Below, one piece after another: positions 31,882 to 41,789 of a stretch of 64,000 nt of DNA. Location of the stretch: contig DAONFG010000001.1 of assembly GCA_035403465.1 (NCBI GenBank), forward strand, positions 62,001 through 126,000. Reading direction: 5' to 3'. Under the pieces are notes generated by a model that was not told the origin of the DNA, searched no databases, and saw only the letters and a program-made list of their open reading frames with translations. A program made the translations under genes and the position numbers. How positions within the stretch are numbered: position 1 is the stretch's first letter; the number at the start of each line of letters is the position of its first letter. The stretch comes from JAAYBQ01 sp035403465. GTDB lineage: Bacteria > Spirochaetota > UBA4802 > UBA5550.

Positions 31882-34866
31882 TTATTCATCAAGAAGGCGT
31901 GCTTTTATCGCCTTCTTGTTTACAGGGATTGACATTTTTACACCCTGCTCGTCATCAAGCATATTGTCCTGGCTCCCCTGATCATCGATAACCTGACTCT
32001 GTTTTATTTTCAGCTCAATTCCAGCAAGAAGTGATCTTAGTTTGCTGTCATTTGGATCCTGCAGAATTGCTTTTTCATAATTCTCTTTCGCCTTGTCAAA
32101 GTTTTCGGTCTGCTCATAAGAAAGACCAAGATACATATATAACTGATAGATTTCAAGTTTGAGATCTTTTGCTTTTTCGAGATATTCAATAGCCTCTTTA
32201 ATCTTGTTGCTGGAAAACATCAAAACACCCATCTGGTATAAAACCTGGGGATGTTCTTTGTTGAGTTTTAAGGCAGAATCCAGATAAATGAAGGCATTAG
32301 AAAGGTCCTGCATTGTTATGTAGAGCATACCTAAGCGGTAATTTGCATCAAAGTTTGTATTGTTAATTGTAAGAATTGCTTTGTATAATGTTGCTGCATC
32401 ATCCCATCTTTTATCTTTTTCAAGTCTTACAGCTTCGTCAAAATAAAATTTTTCTTTAAATGACAGAATCTTGTCAATATATGTTTTCAAATCAGAGTTG
32501 TATGCACCGTAACGTTTTAACTGGAAGAGGTAATCAGTCTCGGTCACATACGAATGAATTGATTCTGCATATTCAGTTTTTTTTATCAGAGACATAACAG
32601 ATTTTTCACGGGCAAGAGATGATAATATTTTACTCTGAATTTCCCAACCCAGTTTATTCTTTGATATTATGGTTTCATAAGCCGGTTCCTTTTTCAGATA
32701 CTGTTCTTCAAATTCAGGTGTTATTTTTCGGTTAACAGCTTTAATGATGGTGAGCAATTTGTATGGAGATGAGGGAATTGAATATTTTTTGATATCTGCA
32801 ACATCAGCGAAAAGATAATTGTTCAGAGGTTGAACCGGGGAATAGAATAATAACCCGTACTTTTCTTCATCAGCTATTACTGAACTGATTCTTTCAATAG
32901 ATTGTGCATCAGTTTGAATAGCATCCGGATCATTTGATGCAACGATCAGCAGTATGTTCGAGAAAAGGAATACAGAATGTTTTTTAAACGAAGCAGAAAT
33001 ATTATCAACAGTATAATTGAGAATAGAAGGATCAATATTCTGAATATCAATAATTACAGCATATTTACCCGAATTTGATATATGCCGGTTTATAGCATTA
33101 TAGTATCCGCGGGAAAAACGGAATTTGTGCGATGTCTGATCAAGCAGATTAGGATAATCTATTATAAAGTCATACTGTTCATTATGATCAGCAAGGTAGT
33201 GAAGAATTTCTGATTCAATGGGTATATATAACTGGCGTCCGGATTCAGGAAGCCTGTTGAAATCAACAAATCTTTCAGGAACATTATCGAGGCATACTGA
33301 ATTTTTATAAATACCGAATAAAGGGTTCCTGAAAAATTTCTGGTTACTATCGATTATAAGTCCTTTTGATTCAGGTTTAATAAAGAGTAATGTTGCTGCT
33401 GCAGCACGTTTATGGTTTCTGATAGTGCTCTCTGATAAATAAAATGCCGGAATACCGGTTAGACTGATTTCTCCTTCTTCAGCGATATATAACATGTTGT
33501 AGTTTGTAGTTTTAAGGATATCGTAATTTTGCGTATTTGTAAAGAAAGGCTTTGTATCTACGGGAATCTTAAAGTAAAGGTGAAAAAGAATTATTGCTGG
33601 AATAAAAAGCAGGGCAATAAGCATATAAGCTGTTTTCTTAATATAGTTTATTTTAAGGTTAAATAGAAATATTGCAGGTATGAAAAGATTTACAAATGCA
33701 ATGACATAAAGAATGATAAAAAATACCATATGGGTAAAATTTAAAAAACCTGCTGCAACAAAAATCGGAAGAGGAATTATAAAAAGTGTAAACTGAATAA
33801 TGTTAAATCTTCTCTGGTGGTCATATTTAGAGAATATATTAAAAACTGTACTACTTAATGAAAATCCAAAGATAAGACCGGGAATTGAAATAATAAGTAT
33901 ACCAGAGCGGGTACCCGCAATATGTTCAAACTGGTATAAAAGAATCAGGCTGAATGTAAAAAAAACCGGATAGAGCATTTCAGAATAAACATACCAGAAA
34001 GATTGTCTGCTGAAACGGCCGCATAAATATCCCAGGGTAATTGTTAGAAACATTGCCGCAGTGTATAATAGCCCGTAATAGTATATATTTCCATAGAATT
34101 TTATCAATACAATGTATCCCAGGAAAAAATAAATAATAATGAATGAAAAACTGGAATAAGTAAAAAGAAGATCATCCCTGTGAACATATGATTCCTCTTC
34201 ATGAATTTCTTCATCAGGATAATGTTTAGCCAGCAGAACATCGGGAAGGTATGTCATGGTTAAACGGGATGAGAAAATCGACAGCGCAACAGCCATTAAA
34301 ACAGGGATAAGCGGGTAAAGAAGCGGGTTTAATCCCCAATGGCGGATTATCAGGTTTATTGCCAGTGCTGTTGTTATTGATATGAATATAGCTATGTGAT
34401 ATTGATTGAGAAGATTTTTTTCATCTACAAAATCTCCGCAGCTTACTTTTAAAAGGTATGTATTGATAATCCCGGCAATAAACATTGGTGTTACCAGTAC
34501 CAAATAAACAATGTAGCGGTTTCTCATATAAAGATCAAAGTCGTTAAACTCAATACCAAAAATATAATGTTTATAAAATAATAGAATTGTTCCTGCAGTT
34601 AAAAGCAGGGAAAGAATTACATTAAACGTGCGCAGTAACCGAACTTTACTGTAAATTATTCTACCGGCAATGTTTCCCAGGAAAAGAGCTAATAGGGACA
34701 GGCTGACAATAATTCCCGTGAATTCAAAGTAGGGAAGAAACTGTTTATATGTTAAAACCGCGTCTGAAAGAATAAACGAGGATATAAAAAAAAGCAGATA
34801 AACAGAAGCATAGATCATCCATCTTCCTGAAGTGTCGGAATAACTGAACTTTTTTAAATGAGTCAT
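31882..34866 (-). CDS. Large membrane protein with spermidine-synthase-like soluble region and C-terminal TPR
   Basis: 994 residues. The N-terminal 450 hold about 12-14 membrane segments, and the following 350 form a soluble region. It has a line QYDFIIDYPNLLDQTSHKF and YYNAINRHISNSGKYAVII that resemble the Rossmann part of membrane-bound spermidine synthases, but the SAM-binding glycine motif is not evident, so it may be inactive. The C-terminal part (about 830-960) carries TPRs, e.g. NAFIYLDSALKLNKEHPQVL. Start with GCAGGAG ribosome site. It converges on the aminotransferase gene, with stops 7 bases apart. Function unknown; an inner-membrane scaffold or polyamine-like enzyme is possible. 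Confidence 0.72.
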   Translation of the reverse strand: MTHLKKFSYSDTSGRWMIYASVYLLFFISSFILSDAVLTYKQFLPYFEFTGIIVSLSLLALFLGNIAGRIIYSKVRLLRTFNVILSLLLTAGTILLFYKHYIFGIEFNDFDLYMRNRYIVYLVLVTPMFIAGIINTYLLKVSCGDFVDEKNLLNQYHIAIFISITTALAINLIIRHWGLNPLLYPLIPVLMAVALSIFSSRLTMTYLPDVLLAKHYPDEEIHEEESYVHRDDLLFTYSSFSFIIIYFFLGYIVLIKFYGNIYYYGLLYTAAMFLTITLGYLCGRFSRQSFWYVYSEMLYPVFFTFSLILLYQFEHIAGTRSGILIISIPGLIFGFSLSSTVFNIFSKYDHQRRFNIIQFTLFIIPLPIFVAAGFLNFTHMVFFIILYVIAFVNLFIPAIFLFNLKINYIKKTAYMLIALLFIPAIILFHLYFKIPVDTKPFFTNTQNYDILKTTNYNMLYIAEEGEISLTGIPAFYLSESTIRNHKRAAAATLLFIKPESKGLIIDSNQKFFRNPLFGIYKNSVCLDNVPERFVDFNRLPESGRQLYIPIESEILHYLADHNEQYDFIIDYPNLLDQTSHKFRFSRGYYNAINRHISNSGKYAVIIDIQNIDPSILNYTVDNISASFKKHSVFLFSNILLIVASNDPDAIQTDAQSIERISSVIADEEKYGLLFYSPVQPLNNYLFADVADIKKYSIPSSPYKLLTIIKAVNRKITPEFEEQYLKKEPAYETIISKNKLGWEIQSKILSSLAREKSVMSLIKKTEYAESIHSYVTETDYLFQLKRYGAYNSDLKTYIDKILSFKEKFYFDEAVRLEKDKRWDDAATLYKAILTINNTNFDANYRLGMLYITMQDLSNAFIYLDSALKLNKEHPQVLYQMGVLMFSSNKIKEAIEYLEKAKDLKLEIYQLYMYLGLSYEQTENFDKAKENYEKAILQDPNDSKLRSLLAGIELKIKQSQVIDDQGSQDNMLDDEQGVKMSIPVNKKAIKARLLDE
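31890..31918 (+). terminator. Terminator of the aminotransferase gene, within the opposite gene
   Basis: CAAGAAGGCG (31890-31899) pairs with CGCCTTCTTG (31909-31918) followed by TTT. It begins 15 bases after the aminotransferase stop codon, inside the last codons of the convergent membrane-TPR gene. Confidence 0.65.
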
Positions 34867-35106
34867 TATAGTTCTCCTGCAGGCAAATATAGGATTTGAT
34901 CTGAATAAATTTTAAATTTATGATAATTAAAAACAATCATTTTTTAGATGCCTGTATAAAAACTCGGTCAATTGGCAAAAAAGCTGGTAGTATTTATTCA
35001 GGTCGTAACAGCATGAAACTGAATATGCCCCGGTTTTTACGAATATGAAATGCTTTTTTCCGGGTTATACTTTGCCGATAAAATAGAACAGGGATATTAC
35101 AGCTAA

Positions 35107-36462
35107 ATGAGACAATTTCTTAACAGAAGTGGAATTATATTTATTTTAATGATGTGTTTATCACTGAGAGTCTCTGGACAGAACAGCGATCTGTTATATG
35201 TCAGCATGTTTGACCAGGGTAACTACAGGGATGCAATGGACACGATCAATAGCCGTCTTTATGAAATTTACGGTAAAAGGGTTAGTGATAAAAGGGTACC
35301 GTCGGATTTTGTATCTATTGAGAAGACTGGAGATGAAGCGGATCTTATTGCACTTTTCAGGAATAGAAAAGAGAAGGGTTTTTTTATTGAGGATAATCCG
35401 GAACTGGCAGATCTTCATCTTTATGCAGGTAAGTGTTCAATGAAACTCGGGAAAAAAAGGGATTCGCTGAATCACTATGTTCAATCTTTGAGGTTCAGGC
35501 GGATTACAACTGAAAGAGACGATGAAATCTATTACCAGATTTCACAGATATTTAAATCAATGAATAACCAGATATACTTCAAGGGTTATGTCGATGCCCT
35601 GGAACAGGCATATGCACTTAACAGCAGGAAGTACGAGTATTCATATGAGCTCGGGCTTGCGATGTATCCCACAACTGAAAAGAAGAAGGCTATATATCAT
35701 CTGGAAAGGTACCTGAGTCTGTCAGGAAAAACTGATGCGGATATACTGCTTAAACTGGCAAACCTTTATGAAAGCATTGGAAACTACCTGAATGCAGAGA
35801 AGTATTATAATGAATACCTGAGGCTCAATCCCGATGATGTTAATGCAATTTTCGGGGCAGGGTATATTGCATATTACAGGACCGGGAATTATACCCTGGC
35901 AGAATTTATGTTCCAGGGAGTTTTACAGAAGGGTTCTAAAAATGATACTTACAGGCTGGCCAAGTCGAATGAATATCTTGGAGATATGTCTTATTCAAAC
36001 CTGAGGTTTGATAAGGCAATTCGATATTACATTGATTCAACTGAGTTTCACCACCAGGTGGAACAGGAAGTATCTGCAAAGGAAAAAGAGAAAGCAGAAA
36101 TTGATAATAGAGTCAATGATCTGAAGATGAATATTATCAATAATAAAGATTCTCTTAAGTATGATGATTACAAAAACCTGCTGGATGAATATGAAGGCCT
36201 CCTTGATGAGCAGGGAGAAAAAGATAGCGAACTACAACTGTTAAAGTATAATCTCAAACAGCTTTGTCCTGGAAAGGTCCAGTGGAATATTGCTCTGTGT
36301 TATCATAAAAAAGGGGACAGGGCAGTCGGCATGCAGGAAAAAAAGGATAATTACACAGAAGCAATCAAGTATTACAGGGAAGCAATGAGGGATGATTATA
36401 ACACTGATAAAGCAAGGGAAATTATCCTGAAATTACAGTTGAAAATAAAAAGGGGATATTAG
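35107..36462 (+). CDS. Exported TPR-repeat protein with coiled-coil insert
   Basis: 451 residues. A signal peptide (about 1-25, ending VSGQ) precedes TPRs (about 90-300, e.g. AEKYYNEYLRLNPDDVNAI). A charged coiled-coil stretch at 315-375 is followed by a final TPR near 420. Likely periplasmic or outer-membrane associated. Ribosome site is weak. It lies 42 bases upstream of yebC on the same strand but has no obvious functional tie. Confidence 0.8.
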   Translation: MRQFLNRSGIIFILMMCLSLRVSGQNSDLLYVSMFDQGNYRDAMDTINSRLYEIYGKRVSDKRVPSDFVSIEKTGDEADLIALFRNRKEKGFFIEDNPELADLHLYAGKCSMKLGKKRDSLNHYVQSLRFRRITTERDDEIYYQISQIFKSMNNQIYFKGYVDALEQAYALNSRKYEYSYELGLAMYPTTEKKKAIYHLERYLSLSGKTDADILLKLANLYESIGNYLNAEKYYNEYLRLNPDDVNAIFGAGYIAYYRTGNYTLAEFMFQGVLQKGSKNDTYRLAKSNEYLGDMSYSNLRFDKAIRYYIDSTEFHHQVEQEVSAKEKEKAEIDNRVNDLKMNIINNKDSLKYDDYKNLLDEYEGLLDEQGEKDSELQLLKYNLKQLCPGKVQWNIALCYHKKGDRAVGMQEKKDNYTEAIKYYREAMRDDYNTDKAREIILKLQLKIKRGY

Positions 36463-36504
36463 TATATTGCCTTCAAAATCACATATTCTGATTAAGGGGT
36501 TTGT

Positions 36505-37254
36505 ATGTCTGGACATAATAAATGGTCTACAATTAAACGAAAAAAAGGTGCTGTAGATGCGAAGAGAGGCGCACTTTTTACAAAACTGATAAAAGAGATT
36601 ACAGTAGCGGCAAGAACAGGCGGGGCAGATCCTGAAGCAAATCCAAGATTAAGAACTGCAGTTTTAAAGGCCAAAGGGGCAAATATGCCCAATGATAATA
36701 TAGACAGGGCGATAAATAAAGGGGCAGGCAGCCTGGAAGGTGTAACATACGAGGAGGTAAGGTACGAAGGTTACGGTCCTGGCGGTGTGGCGATCATGGT
36801 AGACTGTCTTACTGATAACAGGAACAGGACAACTCCCGAAATTAGAACTATATTTAATAAAAACGGCGGCAACCTGGGAGAAACCGGATCAGTGGGTTAT
36901 TTATTTGACAGGAAAGGGCTATTTGTAATTGAAGGTGGCAGCGTTACTGAAGATGAAGTAATCGAACTTCTTATGGATTATGATGTTGATGATGTAAGAA
37001 GTGAAGATGGAAATATTATAGTTACAACAACTCCGGAAGGATACTATACTGTATCGGATGTTTTAGGGAAAAAGGGATATAATCTTCTTGAAAACCAGTT
37101 GGGTTATATTCCTCAGACAACTGTTACACTCGATGAAAAAAAGGCTGGTCAATGCCTTAGAATAACAGAGCTTCTTGAGGATCAGGAGGATGTCCAGCAG
37201 GTATATTCGAACTTTGATATACCGGATGAAATCATGGCCAAGCTCGGCGAATGA
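36505..37254 (+). CDS. yebC: YebC/PmpR-family protein
   Basis: 249 residues, full length. Opening MSGHNKWSTIKRKKGAVDAKRG is the family signature, followed by ARTGGADPEANPRLRTAVLKAK and GPGGVAIMVDCLTDNRNRT. YebC proteins are DNA-binding regulators, some now known to help ribosomes through proline stretches. The stop codon is one base from the ruvC start codon, the usual yebC-ruvC order. Good AAGGGG ribosome site. Confidence 0.97.
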   Translation: MSGHNKWSTIKRKKGAVDAKRGALFTKLIKEITVAARTGGADPEANPRLRTAVLKAKGANMPNDNIDRAINKGAGSLEGVTYEEVRYEGYGPGGVAIMVDCLTDNRNRTTPEIRTIFNKNGGNLGETGSVGYLFDRKGLFVIEGGSVTEDEVIELLMDYDVDDVRSEDGNIIVTTTPEGYYTVSDVLGKKGYNLLENQLGYIPQTTVTLDEKKAGQCLRITELLEDQEDVQQVYSNFDIPDEIMAKLGE

Positions 37255-37255
37255 T

Positions 37256-37726
37256 GTGAAAATACTGGGAATTGATCCTGGTTATGATATAGTAGGATGG
37301 TCTGTTCTGTGTGATGGCATGAAGCTTGTTGATTACGGTTTTATAAAAACATCACCATCAGACCCGTTAGAAGAGAGGCTCCTGCAGATACACAGGAGCC
37401 TTGATGTTATTATCAAGGAGTTTTCCCCGGATTCAGCTGCAGTCGAGAAACTTTTTTTTAACAAAAACGCCAAATCAGTAATGGATGTATCTAAAGCAAT
37501 AGGTGTAATCGTTTTAACCTTGAAACTTAACAGGCTGCCGTTTTATGAATACACCCCGAACCAGGTTAAACAGTCTGTTACAGGATTCGGGCGTGCTGAA
37601 AAAAAGCAGGTAAAGTTTGTAATTGAAAAACTCACAGGCATAAGTTCGCTTAAAGGTCCCGATGACGCAGTGGATTCTATCGGAATCGCACTGTGTCATA
37701 TGATGAGATCAGGAGTCTTAAGGTAA
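37256..37726 (+). CDS. ruvC: Holliday junction resolvase RuvC
   Basis: Endonuclease cutting Holliday junctions during recombination. From the GTG at 37256 the 156 residues begin V/M-K-I-L-G-I-D-P-G, the standard RuvC start; frames extending upstream would just read through the end of yebC. Catalytic acids D7, E64 (AAVEKLFF), D137 and D140 (GPDDAVDS) are all present. One base separates it from the yebC stop. ruvA and ruvB are not in the window. Confidence 0.96.
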   Translation: MKILGIDPGYDIVGWSVLCDGMKLVDYGFIKTSPSDPLEERLLQIHRSLDVIIKEFSPDSAAVEKLFFNKNAKSVMDVSKAIGVIVLTLKLNRLPFYEYTPNQVKQSVTGFGRAEKKQVKFVIEKLTGISSLKGPDDAVDSIGIALCHMMRSGVLR

Positions 37727-37732
37727 TTCCGG

Positions 37733-39340
37733 TTACAGTTCATCAATAATCATCGAAAGCATCTCTTTTGCATCATTGATGTCATCCTGAAGACGTTTAA
37801 TGGATGAGAGCCTGTTTTCCTTCTTGGCTTTGCTGTACTTCTCCATAAGAATACTAATGGTGCTTGTAAGGGCTTCTATCTGTTTATCAACCGGTACAAA
37901 CCTGTCTGCCACTGCCTGTCCATAAGACGCGAATTCAGACTGCATTGTTTCCAGGTCGATTATTTCACCCCAGTGAGGAGCATATGCGCTGTAGCCGAAT
38001 TCCTTGATCAGGTGCTGGGCAAAATGTTCTGCAGACTGTTCTTCACCATGAACAACAAAGACTTTTGTCTTCGGATTTTTATTGGTTTTTATCCAGTTGT
38101 GAAGCCCGTTCTCATCAGCATGGGCAGAGAATCCTCCAAGTGTATGAATCTTTGCATTAACTGCTATATCCTCTCCGTATATGCGGACCTGTTTTGCACC
38201 GTCAACAAGACGTCTTCCGAGTGTACCTTCAGCCTGGTAACCGACAAATATAACGCTTGATTCGCTCCTGTAGAGGTTATTCTGCAGGTGGAATTTGATT
38301 CGACCTGCATTACACATCCCGCTTGCTGAAATGATTATACATCCTTTGCCTTCCTGCGACAGGAGTTTTGATTCTTCAGCAGATTTTGTGAATTTAAGGT
38401 TCGGAAAGTCCAGGGGATTATCCCCGGACATGATCAGTTTCTGCATATCCTTATCAAAGCATTGCTGGTTGGCCCTGAAAATTTCAGTGGCGGAAATAGC
38501 AAGTGGTGAGTCAATATAAACTGGTATTCGGGGAATTTCATTATTTTTGAAGAGGCTGTTGAGAGTATAAATTATCTCCTGAGTTCTTTCAACTGCAAAT
38601 GCAGGAATTACAATATTTCCGTTTTTGTTGATTGATTCAAGCAGAATCTTTTTGAATTCAGCGTAGGTATCCTCTTTGCTTTTGTGAAGCCGGTCGCCGT
38701 AAGTTGATTCAATAAGCAGGTAATCCGCTTCATCGAGAGCTTCCGGATCTTTGATTATTGACTGGTCCGTTGAACCTACGTCCCCGGAAAAAACGATTTT
38801 TGTTTTTTTCCCTTTTTCAGCAATCCACATTTCGATAAACGAAGATCCGAGAATATGGCCTGCATCACGAAACCGGACCTCTACCCTGGGATGGATCTGA
38901 ATCATTTCACCGTAGTTTACCGGTACGAAGTTTTCAAGTGACTTCATCGCATCATCAACTGTGTAAAGGGGTTCAACTTCAGGACGGCCAAGTTTTTTGT
39001 TCCTCTTGTTTATCTGTTTAACATCAAGCTCCTGTATGTGGGCACTATCAGGAAGCATGACAGTACATAAATCCAGGGTTGCTTTTGTTGTGTATATGTT
39101 TCCGAAAAACCCCTCCTTGACCAGTTTGGGTATCAGGCCGCTATGGTCAATGTGTGCATGCGTGAGAAGCATGCAGTCAATTTTGGATGGTGCATAAATC
39201 AGGTGAAGCTGGTTTCTCTGCTGAAGTTCCTGTTTGCCCTGGAACATTCCGCAGTCAACCATTATGGTGAAGTCTTCGTCTTTAATAATATATGATGAAC
39301 CTGTTACGGTCCTGGCACCACCTACAAATTCGATTTTCAT
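37733..39340 (-). CDS. MBL-fold, beta-CASP RNA-processing nuclease
   Basis: 535 residues of the CPSF-like/RNase J-related clan. The zinc motif HAHIDHSG lies at about 60-67, preceded by GGARTVTGSSYI. The beta-CASP region has LIESTYGDR (motif 2-type D), VIPAFAVERTQEI, ISASGMCNAGRI and the late HTLGGFSAHAD motif. No signal peptide. It probably acts as an exo- or endoribonuclease in RNA turnover. It ends 7 bases from the convergent ruvC and stands as the last gene of the pgm-purD-DUF1848-nuclease strand. Confidence 0.93.
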   Translation of the reverse strand: MKIEFVGGARTVTGSSYIIKDEDFTIMVDCGMFQGKQELQQRNQLHLIYAPSKIDCMLLTHAHIDHSGLIPKLVKEGFFGNIYTTKATLDLCTVMLPDSAHIQELDVKQINKRNKKLGRPEVEPLYTVDDAMKSLENFVPVNYGEMIQIHPRVEVRFRDAGHILGSSFIEMWIAEKGKKTKIVFSGDVGSTDQSIIKDPEALDEADYLLIESTYGDRLHKSKEDTYAEFKKILLESINKNGNIVIPAFAVERTQEIIYTLNSLFKNNEIPRIPVYIDSPLAISATEIFRANQQCFDKDMQKLIMSGDNPLDFPNLKFTKSAEESKLLSQEGKGCIIISASGMCNAGRIKFHLQNNLYRSESSVIFVGYQAEGTLGRRLVDGAKQVRIYGEDIAVNAKIHTLGGFSAHADENGLHNWIKTNKNPKTKVFVVHGEEQSAEHFAQHLIKEFGYSAYAPHWGEIIDLETMQSEFASYGQAVADRFVPVDKQIEALTSTISILMEKYSKAKKENRLSSIKRLQDDINDAKEMLSMIIDEL

Positions 39341-39484
39341 TTAACAGACCCCCGTGTTTTGTCTGGCAACATTTATATAATAGTTTTTAATATAGAAAGT
39401 GAAAAGATTATGTATCATAATATGTTTTGTGTTGATGATAAAACAAGCTTTTTTTAGTAATCGGATACAAAGGGGATAATAATC

Positions 39485-40426
39485 TCAAAACATTTTAAGC
39501 TGATCAGGGTCAGAGCTTGATTTGTTTTCAGCATTCCTGACAGATATTTTTTCATTACCCGATATAGTGCCGTAAAGTAATTCCGAACCGGGATTGTGAA
39601 GACTGTAATTTTCAGCTGCCATGTCATGGTTATAATTCGCGTAGCAGTAGATGCAGCCGTTTGTGCAGGTGTTGTATACGCCTATATCAACAGAAGGAGC
39701 ACACCTGCAGTTTTCTCTCTGAGAAACATCTTTGCGGTGATCAATTTTTTTTCCTGATATTTTTTCTATTAGTTCCGGGTCAATGCAGCGTCCCTGCACA
39801 ATTCCGGCATCGCTGAACTCCCTGCTCATAGCACAACTCTTAAGTGTAATTTTCTGTGACTCGGCAATTGAGTTGAGTGTTCTGGCAAATGTAATACCCT
39901 GCTGAATTTCGGGAACTGAATACTGAAGCTGCTGCATGTTTTTTTTGCATTTATTATAAGGTGTGAGGTAACTGAAAATACAGGTTCTTGTGTAGCCGGA
40001 AAGTTTTTTTGCAAGGTGTTCAAAAATATGGAGATGTTTTAACTGGCTGAATTCAGGAGTAAAAAAGACAGGATCATACCGCCATATTATCCTGTCGGCG
40101 CTGATCATTCCGCTCAGCCTGGAGAAAGTTTCAATGAGTGTTTTTTTTTCAGGAAGATTTTTCTCTATAGTTGAATCGTAAGCTGTAATGGTGAAATGGA
40201 AATAGTAATTATAATTTTGTATAAGTTTCAAATTATCAAGCATGGGGGCAGGATTCTTGGTCCAAAAAACAATGCAATCAATAGTTTCAGGCGATAAGAT
40301 GAGTTTTGAGACCTGCATTCTGTTCATGGGATTTTTAACATACAGGTATCCGGAATTGAGACGGTTAATGAACCAGTCTGAATATAAAGCCGGGATGTCT
40401 GTTCTTCTGCTTGCAGAGATTATCAA
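39485..40426 (-). CDS. DUF1848 (radical-SAM-like) protein
   Basis: 313 residues of DUF1848: opens IISASRRTDIPALYSDWF, then VFWTKNPAPM and RYDPVFFTPEFS. The C-terminal half has a cysteine cluster CRCAPSVDIGVYNTCTNGC followed by IYCYANY, consistent with an Fe-S cluster. Function is unknown; the family resembles DNA-photolesion lyase-like radical-SAM proteins. The start is a TTG at 40426, supported by homology and by AGGA ten bases upstream. It is 18 bases downstream of purD. The last residues (SSDPDQLKMF) are written by a REP-like sequence. Confidence 0.85.
   Translation of the reverse strand: MIISASRRTDIPALYSDWFINRLNSGYLYVKNPMNRMQVSKLILSPETIDCIVFWTKNPAPMLDNLKLIQNYNYYFHFTITAYDSTIEKNLPEKKTLIETFSRLSGMISADRIIWRYDPVFFTPEFSQLKHLHIFEHLAKKLSGYTRTCIFSYLTPYNKCKKNMQQLQYSVPEIQQGITFARTLNSIAESQKITLKSCAMSREFSDAGIVQGRCIDPELIEKISGKKIDHRKDVSQRENCRCAPSVDIGVYNTCTNGCIYCYANYNHDMAAENYSLHNPGSELLYGTISGNEKISVRNAENKSSSDPDQLKMF
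39497..39518. repeat. REP-like hairpin with GGGTCAGAGC core
   Basis: Stem AAGCT/AGCTT (39497-39501, 39514-39518) around a loop with GATCAGGGTCAG. The core GGGTCAGAGC (39507-39516) is identical to the copies near the RAYT-type gene at 54.7 kb. It lies within the final codons of the DUF1848 gene. Confidence 0.6.
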
Positions 40427-40444
40427 ACCGGCAGTATCCTGAAA

Positions 40445-41698
40445 TTAATTTTGTCCGGTAAGCGCACGGTATCCGATATCCTGCCTGAAGAATGAACCTT
40501 CAAAAGCAATATTACCGATGCAGGCATAGACATGATTCCTCGCTTCCATGAGGTTGCTGCCTGTTGAGGTTACATTAAGAACCCTGCCTCCATTTGTAAC
40601 AGTGTTTCCCGATACCGTATCAGTTCCGGCATGAAAGACAATCACGGGTTCGGATATTTTTTCAAGCCCGGAAATCATTTTTCCTTTAGCATAACTTCCA
40701 GGGTAACCGCCGGCTGCAACAACCACTGTGATTGCATGGGACTTTTTGAAGCGAAGGTCGAAACTTGAAAGTTTTTCATTAACTGCGGCATCAAGCAGGT
40801 CTCCAAGCTTTACATCGAGCAGGGGGAGGATAACCTGTGTTTCAGGGTCACCAAAGCGGGCATTAAATTCAAGCACCTTGATCCAGTCCTTACCTATCAT
40901 TACTCCGGCATAGAGAATTCCTTTGAAAGGAATACCATCTTTTCTCATGCCGTCAATAACAGGTTGAAGAACCTTTTCCTTTATATATTTGAGCCTCTCA
41001 GGAGTAACCACGGGTGCCGGGGCATATGCGCCCATTCCACCTGTATTTGGCCCTTTGTCGCCGTCGAAAACACGCTTGTGGTCCTGCGCGGCTATAAGAG
41101 GGAGTACAGTAAAACCGTCAGATATACCGAGTACAGATGCTTCTTCTCCGTCAAGGAATTCCTCTGCGAAGACCTTTGAGTCAGGTTTGACGTTTTCATC
41201 AATAAATTCGAGCGCCTCATCACGGTTCTGGGCTACAATAACCCCCTTCCCGGCTGCAAGGCCGTCGAGTTTAATAACAAGGGGGAATGACTTCTGTTTT
41301 TTTACAAAATCATTTATTTGTATTGTGCCCGTGAAGTCCCAGTGACCTGCGGTCGGAACATTATATTTTTCCATGATATGTTTTGCGAAAAGCTTGCTTC
41401 CCTCGATCATGGCTGCTTTCTGTGACGGGCCGAAACATGGGATTTTTTTTTCATGAAAAAAATCGGCGATGCCATTTACAAGGGGTACCTCGGGCCCGAC
41501 AATGACCATATCAATTTTTTTATCGATGCAGAATTTATAAAGACCGTTAAAATCGTCAGGCTGTATTGCCACCCTGTACGATGGATGAATCCCGCCATTT
41601 CCGGGCGCAACAAAAACTTCGCTGGCGCTGCCGTCATTGATGAGTCTCCATGCAATTGCATGTTCACGTCCGCCGGAGCCAATTACAAGATATTTCAT
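40445..41698 (-). CDS. purD: Phosphoribosylamine-glycine ligase (GAR synthetase)
   Basis: ATP-grasp enzyme adding glycine to phosphoribosylamine, second step of purine synthesis. 417 residues beginning MKYLVIGSGGREHAIAWRL, with PEVPLVNGIADFF, KLDGLAAGKGVIVA and LEFNARFGDPETQVILPLL. Complete. GAGG ribosome site seven bases ahead. It lies between the phosphohexomutase gene and DUF1848 on the same strand. Confidence 0.97.
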   Translation of the reverse strand: MKYLVIGSGGREHAIAWRLINDGSASEVFVAPGNGGIHPSYRVAIQPDDFNGLYKFCIDKKIDMVIVGPEVPLVNGIADFFHEKKIPCFGPSQKAAMIEGSKLFAKHIMEKYNVPTAGHWDFTGTIQINDFVKKQKSFPLVIKLDGLAAGKGVIVAQNRDEALEFIDENVKPDSKVFAEEFLDGEEASVLGISDGFTVLPLIAAQDHKRVFDGDKGPNTGGMGAYAPAPVVTPERLKYIKEKVLQPVIDGMRKDGIPFKGILYAGVMIGKDWIKVLEFNARFGDPETQVILPLLDVKLGDLLDAAVNEKLSSFDLRFKKSHAITVVVAAGGYPGSYAKGKMISGLEKISEPVIVFHAGTDTVSGNTVTNGGRVLNVTSTGSNLMEARNHVYACIGNIAFEGSFFRQDIGYRALTGQN

Positions 41699-41789
41699 GT
41701 TTGCCTCTTGTTTATTACTGCTTATAGAAGTTTATGACTGGTATGACCATTCATATATCATTTTTTAAATTACTTCAGCTTAAATAAAA

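Noticed and set aside
35074..35081. GCCGATAA, the -10 of sigma-28 promoters (also at 44569-44576)
   Set aside because: No TAAA-like -35 at the proper spacing at either site, and about two octamer matches are expected by chance in this window.
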